Source: Gnetum montanum
Lineage: Eukaryota > Streptophyta > Gnetopsida > Gnetales > Gnetaceae
Length of the DNA: 64,000 bases
Reading direction: 5' to 3'
Assembly (NCBI GenBank): GCA_015680685.1
Contig: MNCI01036181.1
Location: 546,267-610,266, forward strand
Shown: one piece after another, positions 1-9,386 of the stretch
Position numbering within the stretch: position 1 is the stretch's first letter
How the letters are laid out: the number at the start of each line of letters is the position of its first letter
The notes under the pieces: model-generated
The model's database searches: none
What the model saw: the letters and a program-made list of their open reading frames with translations, nothing else
Told to the model about the DNA's origin: nothing
Position numbers and translations under genes: made by a program

Positions 1-2
1 CT

Positions 3-1559
3 CCACCTTGTCAATTGGCACTACGCAGCCCAGCCTCGTACGATGGGGGGTTGGGGGTCACGACATTCGAGGACGAGTGTGCGATGGGGCAGCAGCGGCT
101 GGTCTATCGGCTCTCTCGGGCTCGGGGGGAGTGCAGTCAGTGGGGCCATATCGTGCGACGGAAGTACACGCCCTGGATCTCCGACTCACACATTTTGTGG
201 CCTTGGTCGTCTCTTTGCCAGCACGTGCAGTGGATGCTGGACAGGAACTGGCTCCACCTCGAGCCTCGCGTCCTTTTGGCCCATAAATACCCTCCTGAGG
301 ACGGTTGGATGGCGGTTTGGCGCGGGCGGCTCCCCGAAAAAGTGAAGATCTTCCTGTGGCTGCTGAAGTCCGCCACGCTCCCCGTTCGTGTCTTCTTGCA
401 GCAGCGCAGCATTTTACAGGACCCCACGTGTCCGCAGTGTGGCCAAGCCCCTGAAACTCTTAACCACTTTGTTTATGATTGCCCCTGCATGCGCGCCACG
501 TGGCGCGCATGCAGAAGACCCCCTCTGCGGCGATTTGATGACGATTCCTGGTCGACGCTTTTACTCTGGCTCGCTTGGAAGGCACGGAACCACACTATGT
601 TCTCGCAGGTGGCTACCCCCTCCCCTCTACAGCTAATTCAGCAGACGCGCTGGGCGTGGTACGAGACGGTGGCCGCGATGGGAAAGACGCCGTTGTTTGA
701 GCCTGGCTGCGCAGATTTCCAGGTGGATGGGGAACTGTGGCGGATGGTTTGCCAGTGCAGATGGGATGTGCTGCTGCCGCGGCTGGTCGGGGACCCTGAC
801 CTGTCTAACAATTCCTTCTTTACCAACTGGCGCGGCGATCAAACCTTCTTTCGTGGCCGAGTTATTCGCCTGATAGAGGCTGATTTGGCCAACTACTTGG
901 GGGTCCCAGCCGCTGGGGAGACCATCTCGCCTACTTCCCGTGGCCTCCATAACTCGGTGGTTTTCTTCCATGGCCTTTCCCCGAGGACGCAGAGTCACCA
1001 GGTTCCTCGGACCTCCCTCCCGTGGCTCTGGGCTCACGCGGCCGTCCTGGTTGAGCGCTTCTTTGTGCAGTCGGGCAACGTGTCCAAGCTCCAGGGGCTG
1101 CATTTCACCTTCCTGCAGTGCTTGCAGGAGGGTACCCGGGTTAACCTACCGCGCTTCTTCCTCGAGGCTCTCCGCCTCCAGTGGCGGGGTCGCCGGTCGG
1201 GGCTTATTTTGGCTCTGTGGAGGGGGGCGGGGGTGCAGGAGGCGCTGGGCCTGTCCACTGCACCCGCTAGGGGGCATTGTGTTGCCCCTCCCCCTGTTTC
1301 CCCCCTGTTTCCCCCCCTTCCTCTACTCCTCGACGGCTGGCTACTCTCCGTCTCTCCTGGGGCCGCCGCTCTCGCCGTAATCATGCCCTCTCGCCTGACC
1401 CCCCTGGCGCCCCCCCGCAGTGGGAGGCACAGCTTCGGTGGGAGGTTGCTGCTGCCAGGGCGACGGAGCAGCGGTCGGCGGAGGCTCGGTGGGCTGTTGC
1501 ACTGGCCGATTGGTGGGCCGACCACGAAACCCAGCTCCGGGAGCAGGCGCAGCAGCTGA
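3..1559 (+). CDS. LINE ORF2 C-terminal part with RT zinc-binding domain (5' partial)
   Basis: The frame is open from the left edge of the window. Roughly 290-510 encodes a domain matching the zinc-binding region that follows reverse transcriptase in plant LINEs (zf-RVT): it begins VWRGRLPEKVKIFLWLL and contains CPQCGQAPETLNHFVYDCP, giving the Cys-x2-Cys...His...Cys pattern. A tryptophan-rich stretch with WLAWKARNHTMF follows, typical of the region after this domain. About 690-1190 holds a further segment (around RVIRLIEADLANYLGVP) that I do not recognise with confidence; it is loosely like the N-terminal domain of some plant retroelement proteins. From about 1280 the frame turns into proline/arginine-rich low complexity and coding character moves to the overlapping frame starting at 1277, so the true end of this frame is uncertain. 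RT itself must lie to the left of the window. Confidence 0.65.
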   Translation, partial: PPCQLALRSPASYDGGLGVTTFEDECAMGQQRLVYRLSRARGECSQWGHIVRRKYTPWISDSHILWPWSSLCQHVQWMLDRNWLHLEPRVLLAHKYPPEDGWMAVWRGRLPEKVKIFLWLLKSATLPVRVFLQQRSILQDPTCPQCGQAPETLNHFVYDCPCMRATWRACRRPPLRRFDDDSWSTLLLWLAWKARNHTMFSQVATPSPLQLIQQTRWAWYETVAAMGKTPLFEPGCADFQVDGELWRMVCQCRWDVLLPRLVGDPDLSNNSFFTNWRGDQTFFRGRVIRLIEADLANYLGVPAAGETISPTSRGLHNSVVFFHGLSPRTQSHQVPRTSLPWLWAHAAVLVERFFVQSGNVSKLQGLHFTFLQCLQEGTRVNLPRFFLEALRLQWRGRRSGLILALWRGAGVQEALGLSTAPARGHCVAPPPVSPLFPPLPLLLDGWLLSVSPGAAALAVIMPSRLTPLAPPRSGRHSFGGRLLLPGRRSSGRRRLGGLLHWPIGGPTTKPSSGSRRSS

Positions 1560-2041
1560 ATAGGCAGGATACGCTTGCGATGGAGACCCTGCGTGCCCAG
1601 ATCATAGATGACCTCCGGGATCGGCTCAGGGAGGAGCTGCGGCAGGAGGAGGTGGACTGGCAAGCCCGGGAGGTGGCGGCCCGAGAGGAGCAGGAGCGGT
1701 TGCAGGAGGAGGAGCTGCAGCGGCAGCGGCAGCTCAATCGGGCGCATCAGCAGAGCACCCATCAGTGGCTTAGGGGGGGATGCTGCCCATATACCATCCT
1801 TGGTATTAATTGTGAGAGCTTCTGGGGGGAGCTCAGAAGGCACATCCGCCGCACGTCCGCTAGACTCCACCCGGATGCGGGGGATTCGTCACCGGATCGA
1901 CGCGAGCGCGAGGCTCTTCTGCAGGGGTTCCAGCAGGCCGTGAACTTCGTCGACACGGAGGATCATCGGGCTACTCTGGACATGCTCCATGAGTTGGAGT
2001 TTCCCCGGTGTGCCTGCCACCAGCTGCCGACCCACCCCTAG
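1277..2041 (+). CDS. LINE downstream ORF: coiled coil plus J-domain-like segment
   Basis: About 254 codons in a different frame from the upstream LINE ORF, overlapping it by some 280 bases. After a proline/serine/arginine-rich start, residues about 50-160 are rich in Glu, Arg, Gln and Ala with no proline, as expected for a long coiled coil. Residues about 170-245 look like a J domain: YTILGI, then ELRRHIRRTSARLHPD, where spacing from Glu to the HPD tripeptide equals that in DnaJ-family helix II, then an Ala-centred helix and an R-x3-D end (DHRATLDML) in place of the usual R-x2-YD. HPD is the Hsp70-contacting motif of J proteins; any chaperone link is inference. The frame may be joined to the upstream ORF by a frameshift in one of the C tracts near 1285-1420, or it may be a separate ORF. 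Confidence 0.6.
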   Translation: MCCPSPCFPPVSPPSSTPRRLATLRLSWGRRSRRNHALSPDPPGAPPQWEAQLRWEVAAARATEQRSAEARWAVALADWWADHETQLREQAQQLNRQDTLAMETLRAQIIDDLRDRLREELRQEEVDWQAREVAAREEQERLQEEELQRQRQLNRAHQQSTHQWLRGGCCPYTILGINCESFWGELRRHIRRTSARLHPDAGDSSPDRREREALLQGFQQAVNFVDTEDHRATLDMLHELEFPRCACHQLPTHP

Positions 2042-2381
2042 CCCTTTCCCTCTCTCTCTTTCGTTCGCTCCGCTTCCTTGTGGGGGTTGTCGTTTGTTTG
2101 GGGTGGCCCGCCCCCCCCCCCCCCCCCCCAAGTGTTTTTGTGCTTGCCTTTGTGTGGGGGGTGCACCCCACCCCCCCAGGTTAGGGGGGTCTTTTGGCCG
2201 CCCTTTGCGAGCCTTTTGAACGCCTGTACGGCTTCGCGGTTTTCGGTCGCCAGCTGGGGCTCGGCGTGGTTTTTTCTGTTGTTGTGGGGACTCGGGCCCC
2301 CCCCCCCTTGTTCTTTTATTTGTATAGTCGTGTAACTTTATTTCAGTAATACATTCCCAAACATTCTCTCAAAAAAAAAAT
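2042..2381 (+). other. LINE 3' UTR with C-rich tracts and poly(A) end
   Basis: Non-coding tail after the stop of the coiled-coil ORF. It contains a run of about 19 C near 2111-2129, further C runs near 2167-2180 and 2296-2307, T/G-rich stretches, and ends in about ten A at 2371-2380. The C runs are places where sequencing error is likely. Confidence 0.6.
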
Positions 2382-2431
2382 ACCTTCATAGTAATTGCGT
2401 ATGATATAACTAATCTTGATAACTAGCACCA

Positions 2432-2449
2432 TCCCTAGCAACAGTGCCA
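2432..2449 (-). other. Primer-binding site, tRNA-Asp type
   Basis: Read on the minus strand this is TGGCACTGTTGCTAGGGA, immediately after the LTR terminus. It matches the complement of the plant tRNA-Asp 3' end except at four positions, all of them C-to-T or G-to-A changes. It faces left, so the internal region of this element extended towards lower coordinates and is cut off by the LINE. Confidence 0.75.
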
Positions 2450-2450
2450 A

Positions 2451-3302
2451 TGATGAGCAGCTAGGTACTCCTATGCTCAACCATATGAATCACAAGCATT
2501 CACACATGATCTAGTCGAATTACATGGATATGACTAGTTGTGGTATCTAGATCATTATGCTATGATAGCAATTCACTATCTTTCCACTTGGACTAGTGGT
2601 AGCTTTGTCACATATGATTTAGTCCAAAGTGAGGCATATGATGTTGTCTCTAATTCTATGCTACTCCTGATAATGATAAAAAAGGTAAATTAATTAAGCT
2701 AATGGATGAAGGAAAACAAGATCTAAGATAGCCTATGTGTGATGAGTGTTTGCTCTTAATCATCTATATACATCTTGCACTTTTTGAGACTACTTCTAGG
2801 ATTACCAAGCGTATGTCACTAGTTATGCTAGATAATACACTTCTAGATTACCAACCATCCATAGTTAAATGCTCATGGTTAAAGTGTATGCATTTCACTT
2901 AATAACAGGAATAGTAAATAGCAATAAATAATAACATTTAACAAAATAAATTAGTAAATAATTAATAATATAAAGTAATAATAATCTAAATGGATGATGC
3001 AATGATGGGAGTAATCTTAATCTTTATTGTCAATCATGTAACATGTCCAAGTACATCACACTCGAACAAAGGTGTCATATGATTACAAACATCACACTGC
3101 AAACATGCACCAAGAATAACATTCTCTCCAAGGAAAAGAAACTAAAAACTAAAACTTTCTCCCTACTTCCTACATACTACATACTATCTCATCCAAGCAT
3201 CCAAGTGCTATATTTATAGGCAGACCCAAATGAGGTAACATTGGATATCCAACGTTACTTCTTAGCTCTGATGTTGAGGCCTAACAAGATGATGACTCAT
3301 CA
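2451..3302 (-). repeat. Athila-like LTR, copy A-I
   Basis: An 852-bp LTR in minus orientation bounded by TGATGA and TCATCA inverted ends. A TATA box (minus-strand TATAAATA) sits at 3211-3218, about 760 bp from the LTR 3' end, the same geometry as in the copies at 7396-8256, 30858-31692 and 46295-47167. It is followed by a tRNA-Asp PBS. As no gag or pol of this copy is visible to the left, it is the 5' LTR of an element truncated by the LINE. Confidence 0.75.
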
Positions 3303-3667
3303 CTATGTGAAAAAGAAAATAAATTTCTATAGCTAGAGTTACATTGTGCAACTTACAAAAAAATAATAATAATTGATGGTTTTTAGGGCTATAATAGCCA
3401 AATGAAAGCTACAATAATATAACTAAAATGACAACATATAACTAGCCTAACAGTGGTCAAAGTTAAGCCATAGGAGTAGAAAGAGGATCATTATCATTGG
3501 CATTATCATCAACGTAGTTATCATCTTCATTGCAATCAACACCATAGGCTTGTAGACAAGCAATGCATTAACACAATGAGAACATAAGTTAACATTAAAA
3601 CTAAAACATAAAATAACATTAAAATAATGATGTTGACAAGTGATATCATAAATAAGCCATAAGTTTA
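3303..3667. other. AT-rich spacer, nothing recognised
   Basis: AT-rich DNA between the Athila-like LTR and the family-B LTR. I see no reading frame of note, no tandem repeat and no RNA gene. Confidence 0.5.
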
Positions 3668-5032
3668 TGATGGAAATTCAAAGCACATCCCTTAAACAAA
3701 TAAACAGGCTACAAGTGCTAGTTATGAAACTAGAAAGACATGTTACCCATCCCTGAAGGTCCCCTCTAACTAAGGGCCTCTCTTAATTCCTACTTCTCTT
3801 TATGGAATGGTGTTTTTTTTTGTGGAAGCACTCTTGTTTCTCGAGGGAATGGATCAGTCTTGGAGTGGTGATGCAAATTCATTGAAAGAGGTTGTTTTTG
3901 GTTAGGACTAAGGATGGATCTTCTCAAGTCATTTTAAACACAAAACTCCACAAGGGACTTCTTATGACCTTAATTTGGGATTCCATTCCACCCTCTCTAT
4001 CATTCATCTATGCTACCCTAACTCACCTTGCTGCTGGTTTCTATGTTATGCTTGATGTCTTAGTTTGATGTGTTGGAATTCATGGATAGATTCTTCAAGG
4101 TTGGTCCTTACCTTTTTATGATCATTAAATCAATTGTGGTGCCCATGGACTCCTTATTTGAGGTTATGAAAGGGTAAAAAGGACATGTGCCTGCTATGGG
4201 GAGGATCAACTTGCATATCTCCTGGATTGAATAGTTAAGCCCCTTACATTACACATCGCTACAATCCTATCTTTCACATATTATGTTATGTACTCTACTT
4301 TGTACTCCTTAAAACTATCATTAAATTCATTCTCCAAAACATTTTTTTCATTTTTCTAAATTTTCTAAGCTTCAACATCCTCTTCTACTATTCTCATTAT
4401 GTTCATGGCTTTTGGGCTTCCATTTAACCCTAATTTCACTTATAAATCCCTTATATTTTGGAAGTTTGACCAAATCAATGGAAGTCAATAGTAGTCAATA
4501 GCTACATTGACTAGGCCTAGTCGATGTAGCCAACCCCATTGACTAAGCCCTATCTACTAGGCCTAATCAATGTAAGCCAAAAATTCTATAAATACCACTA
4601 TAGCTTTGTGATTTTTTGACATTTTCTTCATAACGTGAAGGGATTTTTTTACCATTTTTCAAAGCCCATAACTTGATAACAATTTGCCCAAATCACTTTG
4701 TTCATTGATCTTATAGCTACTGAAGGTAAGCTTTTGATCATGGTAGATGCAAACCTTATGTCTTCCAATGAGAGTTTTCAAAAAAATTTCTAACTTTCCC
4801 AAAGGGGATATTGAACACAAAAATATCAAACCATTAATTCTTGAGAGTTAACCTTTCCAATGCCTTCTGAAATGACTTATTAACATTAAAATACAAATAA
4901 AATAATGATTAAAATTGATTAAGTTAGCCATAATTACAACTTAGCCAAGTGTAACTATCCCAAGGAGAGAAGGAATTCCAATTGTTTCATGTTACACAAT
5001 AATTGCTAACTTGTGATCATGGTGTGATTACA
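3668..5032 (+). repeat. Family-B LTR, copy B-I
   Basis: About 1.36 kb, matching the reverse complement of 37879-39290 and more weakly 32965-34362. A TATA box (TATAAATA) is at 4587-4594, preceded by a perfect palindrome GACTAGGCCTAGTC at 4509-4522. The right end is CA at 5031-5032, followed after two bases by a PBS-like sequence, the same CA+2+TGG spacing in all three copies. The left end is approximate: homology between copies begins near 3668. Confidence 0.65.
4509..4594 (+). promoter_or_regulatory. U3 palindrome cluster and TATA box of LTR B-I
   Basis: A perfect 14-bp palindrome GACTAGGCCTAGTC at 4509-4522 is followed by degenerate half sites (ACTAAGCCC, ACTAGGCCTAATC) up to about 4570 and then TATAAATA at 4587. 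The same motif lies upstream of the TATA box in LTR B-II (38369-38380 and 38447-38458) and as half sites in the Athila-like LTRs at 7400-7450 and 47105-47145. Confidence 0.55.
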
Positions 5033-5034
5033 AA

Positions 5035-5046
5035 TGGTACCAAGAG
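5035..5046 (+). other. Probable PBS of family-B element B-I
   Basis: TGGTACCAAGAG lies two bases after the LTR terminal CA. Sites in the other two copies are TGGTCCCAAAGAG (34365) and TGGCACCAAGAC (37865-37876, minus). It resembles the initiator-Met primer site TGGTATCAGAGC but is not identical; conserved position rather than sequence supports the call. Confidence 0.5.
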
Positions 5047-7395
5047 TGAAATGACTACAAGAGGGAGGACCATCATAACCAAGGGAGAAATCACATAGGG
5101 CTAGAAGGGGCCAACAAGAATAGCACCAAGAGTAACCAAAAGCAACAAATGCAAGAGGATCTTGAAGTGTAAAATGTTTGGAAAATTCCCAAAGAAGAAG
5201 TTGAAACATAATAATCATAACATGGGAAAGAACTAGAACCCATATTGAGGCTAGAAGTGACACTAAAATAAGCTTGCCTCAACACCATCAAGCCATATGA
5301 TATCTAATGCTGAATTCTCCAGGAACTAAACTTTTGGCCATTTCTAGGACATGCTCTAGTAGAAGTGAAAACACAATTGCCAACCTCTCCTATGTGGCTA
5401 ATCATCACTCCCAGTGGGTATTGGTACATGGAAGAGATGTACCTCTACTAGAACAACAAAGGGGCAAGCTCCATAGTAAATATCAACAACATTCAACTGT
5501 TCTACTTAGCTGATTTTATTGCATAAGTTCTTAGATTTCCTAACACAAGGACATAATTGCTAGAGTTGTCAACACAAGCTGACCCTGAGGCCAACAAGGA
5601 GTGTACCTAGTGGTGTTACAAGGTTGACCATAAGGAATTCAAAGCACTCACATTGGCAGAACACATATACTTTAATATAGTGGCCTATCACCTTAATCTG
5701 ATAGTGAGGCCCAACAAGGTGACTACCTTTTTCCTCTAAAACATGCGTCGCTTTAAGTAGGAGATTTCCAATGAACCTTCCAAAATTAATCTATTTAGAG
5801 ATTGAGAAGAACTTCAAAGAAAATGAACATGGAAGGAAGACCCTACCTTTTCCATGCCTCATCTAGAAACTTAACAAAAGGCTAGGGATCATCTATTATG
5901 CAAAGGAAAAAATTAAACATACTCACATTACCTTGTGGTCTAAAATGATGAAGGAAAAGACACTTTTTGTATCTAAAGTAGGGAACCAATAGTTGCCACC
6001 TCTAATATCTACTCAAGAAACAATGTTAGAGGCTTGTGCAGCCATTGAACACTTGTGCAAAATCCAAAAGCAATTCTTATGTGAGTAGGAGTAGCGAGTA
6101 GGAACAAGTGGTGTGGACCAATCTATATATCAACTCATGATGAGTCACCTTAATGAGGTGGCTTAGATAATTAACTAGATTAAAAAAGAAGGATCAATAT
6201 TCAGTACCCAATGAATGCAATTTCCCACAAGATTAAATCCAATAGTGTCTCTATCTGAACATCATTTATTCCCAGATTTAAGAAAATTGGCTATGGAGAA
6301 CTAAAATCTATCTATGGAGGAAGTCTAAGCCTTATAACAAAAATCTATCATTGGGATTACCACCTAAAAAAATAAGGCTCTAAAATTTAAAAGATTCAAG
6401 AATCATTATAGAGGCCAGGTTGGCTTGCAAAAGGAAGTGAATGAGAAGCACATTCAAATACCTAAGGCAAAAGTAAACAAGGCCCTCTAGAAACTCCAAC
6501 AAGGAAGAGAGGTGTCGTAGCCCATCATCGATGGAATAGATGCCTATAATAGACCAAAGATATATCTAAAGAAGTTGTAGATTGAAGAAATGATAGAGTA
6601 TATGGAACTAGCCAATCTCTGCTATGCAAACCTAGCAATGCTAACTACCAAATGGTCATGGTCAGAACTTGAGAAAAAAGTGGCCAACTTGTACTTACTA
6701 TACAAGGATGAGTTCAAGCACTATAAGGACACCAAGCAAAAGCTTGAAACAATAAACACTGAACTCTTAGGGCATGATTCATCGATCAACAATCAACTAC
6801 CAAGAACCTGGCCAAGAGAATGAATGATTACTAGAAGCTATAGAACATAGTTAGGATGTTTGATATCAAATGCAAGAAATTTACTATCTAGTTCATTAAT
6901 GATAAGGAGTTATTTCTAGAAATTCCTTGTCCTTGGAATGTGCCTATTCTTGCCCACATTGGTAAAACTACATGGACAGTGCGTGATCCCAAGAGTAAGA
7001 AGGAAAAAATGAAGGCATTGCCAGCTACCTTTCACCTTCCACCAGAAGTCATTGCAGTAGCAGGATAGCCACAGCTACCTTAGTCATCACATGTGTCTAA
7101 AGCTAATGAAGGTCCTTCAAAACTTAAGGAGCCACCACCGCCTAGTATTATTTGACCTTCTCAACTAACTTTATGCCATCAAAGAAAGTGTTGTCCAATT
7201 TTTAAGAGTCATGTCATGGTGTTCAATTTTGTGTCATGAACATCACAATTTTAAAATGTGCTAGTCTGTACACTTGGGTACTCAATTTTGTCAAGTCAAT
7301 TTGTTAATTCTAATGTTAGACAATAATCCCATACCTTTCCAATTTTTTAAGGAACTCAAGGATCAGTTTTCCTTCAATCATGGGGGTATTATGTA
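5047..7395 (+). mobile_element. Family-B internal region, copy B-I (no polymerase seen)
   Basis: Homologous to the minus-strand block 35856-37864 and to 34378-35850. Shared landmarks include the segment around 6070-6210, matching about 37230-37400 in reverse, and the coiled-coil segment at 6590-6823. Broken reading frames are rich in Lys, Glu, Asn and Gln. I find no protease, RT, RNase H or integrase motif in about 2.3 kb, so this may be a non-autonomous element or only the gag-like half of one. Near the right end a short purine run (ATGGGGG, 7379-7385) could be a polypurine tract in front of the next LTR. Confidence 0.5.
6590..6823 (+). pseudogene. Family-B coiled-coil protein fragment
   Basis: A 77-codon open stretch encoding a charged helix with LEKKVANLYLLYKDEFKHYK. 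A close relative (LEKHVANLYLLYKEEFKHHK) is encoded on the minus strand at 35856-36092, so the stretch was conserved as protein before decay. Heptad-like spacing of Leu, Ile and Ala suggests a coiled coil. Frames on both sides are broken by TAG and TAA. I do not recognise the family; a divergent Gag or a captured plant coiled-coil gene are both possible. Confidence 0.45.
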
Positions 7396-8256
7396 TCATG
7401 AGCCATCAACTAGGCCCCATCGACACATTGTTTCATGCATCGACTAGGGCCCATCTATGTAGGGTCTATTCTTACCTATAAATACATGCTTACTAGCTAC
7501 ATTTATGGCATCGATTAATTCTAGTATAGTGAAGCTCTTGAAGTTTTTCCATTTGAAAGTTACAATATTTTCCCAAGTGCCCACAGTAGGAGTCATCGAG
7601 TGTATGAATCTTTATTCGAGCATATTTGTACCTAAGCACAATAGTATGTCTGGTAATAAAGATGAGCCTCTTGATAAACCTTGCAACATTCTAGATAGTT
7701 TAGATATTTATTCAGGCATTCAATGCTTTCAATTATTTATTTACTATTTTCCAATAATTAAGCAAATTAAGCAAGATAAGCTAGATAAATTAAATACATA
7801 AGTATGATTTCTTTGAGTGTAACATGTATTTGCTTGGTAATCCCAACAACGTTATTGCTTGGTGCACCTAGTATCATAGCGCTTGGTAACCCAACAATGG
7901 ATACATGGGTTTAAGATGTGTACAAAAAGTAGTACCAGATGATTATGTTAGGACCAATTAGAGACTAGTTAGCTATTTAATTTAGATTCATCATTAAAGT
8001 ACTTTATTTCTCTCTCTTCCAAGCACCAAAGAACATAAGACATAAAATGATAAAAATCATATGCCTCAATTACACTTAACCATATCTTTGTATGTCACAA
8101 GTATAATTGGGAAGACAATGAATGACCTTAGGGCAAGATTCACTACCTAGAAGACTAATGCATTAGAAACTATAAAGTCCATGAAATTCGACCACACCAC
8201 ACATGAATGCTTTGTGATTCATATGGTTGGGCATAGGGGTACCTCACCACTCATTA
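7396..8256 (+). repeat. Athila-like LTR, copy A-II, plus orientation
   Basis: About 860 bp, the same family as 2451-3302, 30858-31692 and 46295-47167 but in the opposite orientation. TATAAATA is at 7477-7484. An antisense-readable stretch shared with the 46.3-kb copy (PTVGVIEC in both) confirms kinship. The left end (TCATGAG) is a decayed TGATGAG and the right end ACTCATTA a decayed ACTCATCA. No PBS follows, consistent with a 3' LTR or solo LTR. Its left neighbour is family-B internal sequence rather than Athila pol. Confidence 0.65.
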
Positions 8257-9189
8257 GTGTTTGAAAATCATGTTTGATTCAATATTTTCTTTTCAATAGT
8301 AAATTTTATAAATATTTTCACAGTATGACATCATTTTATATTTTATGTTTTCTGATAATACAAGAAAATTCAAAAGTGAGTTCAACCGCTATTTGCTTTA
8401 ATTTATAGGATTTTTCATCTTGATGCTAGTTCCTTTCATATTCATTCTTATAGTTTTGAATCATGCATATTTTCAAATGATAGCTAAAGATTACTGATCT
8501 TTAGTTATCTATCAACTTGTCTTATACTATGTAGGGAAAAGACCAAGCTAAAAATTTGCATGCTCCATTGATTTAGCTTTGTATTTTTCTAGCTATAATT
8601 TCAAAGCTAACTCATTAAAATTTTAAAAAAGGAAAAGAGCCAAATGGCCAAAGAATCCTACTAGCAAGAATTTTTTTTCTTCAAACATCATTGCATAACT
8701 AGCAATCCAAGCAAGAATCATGTAGATCTCTTTAAGTTAGTAACATGTTACTACCATGAAATAGCCATGATGTCAACATTTACAATTTCTTGTTAGCATA
8801 AAGTAACCATCCTCTCATAACCAAAAATATCCATTATCTCATTCCAAACTCTTAACATGTCATTGTAACCTTCTTTCACCATTGTGAGGGCTTCATACCA
8901 TCATTTGACAACTATAGAAATATGTATGATGACAGTTGGCAATAAAACTACCATGGTGTTTCACATTCTTTGTTGATAACTCTAAGGTCATTTTTCAAAG
9001 CATCAACAAAGAGGGGCTAATAAAACACCTCAAGGAAAATTCATGTGACAAATAAAATCCCATAACCAAAATTTTTATTGTAAGTTGGTAGAGAATTGAA
9101 GAAAGAAATAATTATCTTATTCTCCCACCAAAAATCTCAACTTGTCACCTTGTTCTGGTAGAATTTTAAGTCATTTTCAATGTGAAAAA
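8257..9189. other. AT-rich region without gene
   Basis: No reading frame, tandem structure or transposon domain that I can recognise. Confidence 0.4.
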
Positions 9190-9385
9190 TAAGGTTTGTA
9201 GCTCACATGCTATAAATCCCATGTATTCTAAACTTTCAAGGTTAAAAAATGCTTCATAGGCTATAAATGTTAGGTATCCTAGCTTGTGGAAGGCTAAAAA
9301 ATGCTCCACAAGATGTAAGTTCTATGTAAGCTAGCATATTGAAGCTAAAAATACTATATAGACTATAAAATGTAACATTTTTTCT
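9190..9385. repeat. Degenerate tandem repeat, about 70 bp
   Basis: Three loosely similar units share AAGGTTAAAAAATGCTTCATAG-like text (near 9238, 9292 and 9345), each followed by an AGGCTATAAA or ATGTAA-type segment. Divergence is high, so unit edges are approximate. Confidence 0.45.
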
Positions 9386-9386
9386 C

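Larger units (their letters stand above)
1..2381 (+). mobile_element. 3' part of a GC-rich LINE (non-LTR retrotransposon)
   Basis: The first 2.38 kb is far richer in G+C than the rest of the window and is open in long frames. It carries a plant LINE-type zinc-binding domain, two overlapping reading frames, about 330 bases of 3' UTR and a short A tract at 2371-2380. Just past the A tract the sequence becomes AT-rich and reads into the PBS and LTR of an Athila-like element, so the LINE most likely inserted into that element's 5' internal region. The 5' end of the LINE lies outside the window, so no target-site duplication can be checked. The composition contrast and the much less damaged frames suggest a later arrival than the LTR elements around it. 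Confidence 0.75.

Noticed and set aside
633-1103. 156-codon minus-strand open frame opposite the LINE ORF
   Set aside because: It mirrors GC-rich coding sequence on the plus strand and shows no domain; the sense frame has a recognisable zinc-binding domain.
1034-1870. 278-codon minus-strand open frame, Leu/Pro/Arg-rich
   Set aside because: Antisense of the coiled-coil region; its composition is what the reverse of Glu/Gln/Arg codons gives.
2078-2335. Open frame with a poly-Pro run in the LINE tail
   Set aside because: It results from the C tract in the 3' UTR and has no coding support.
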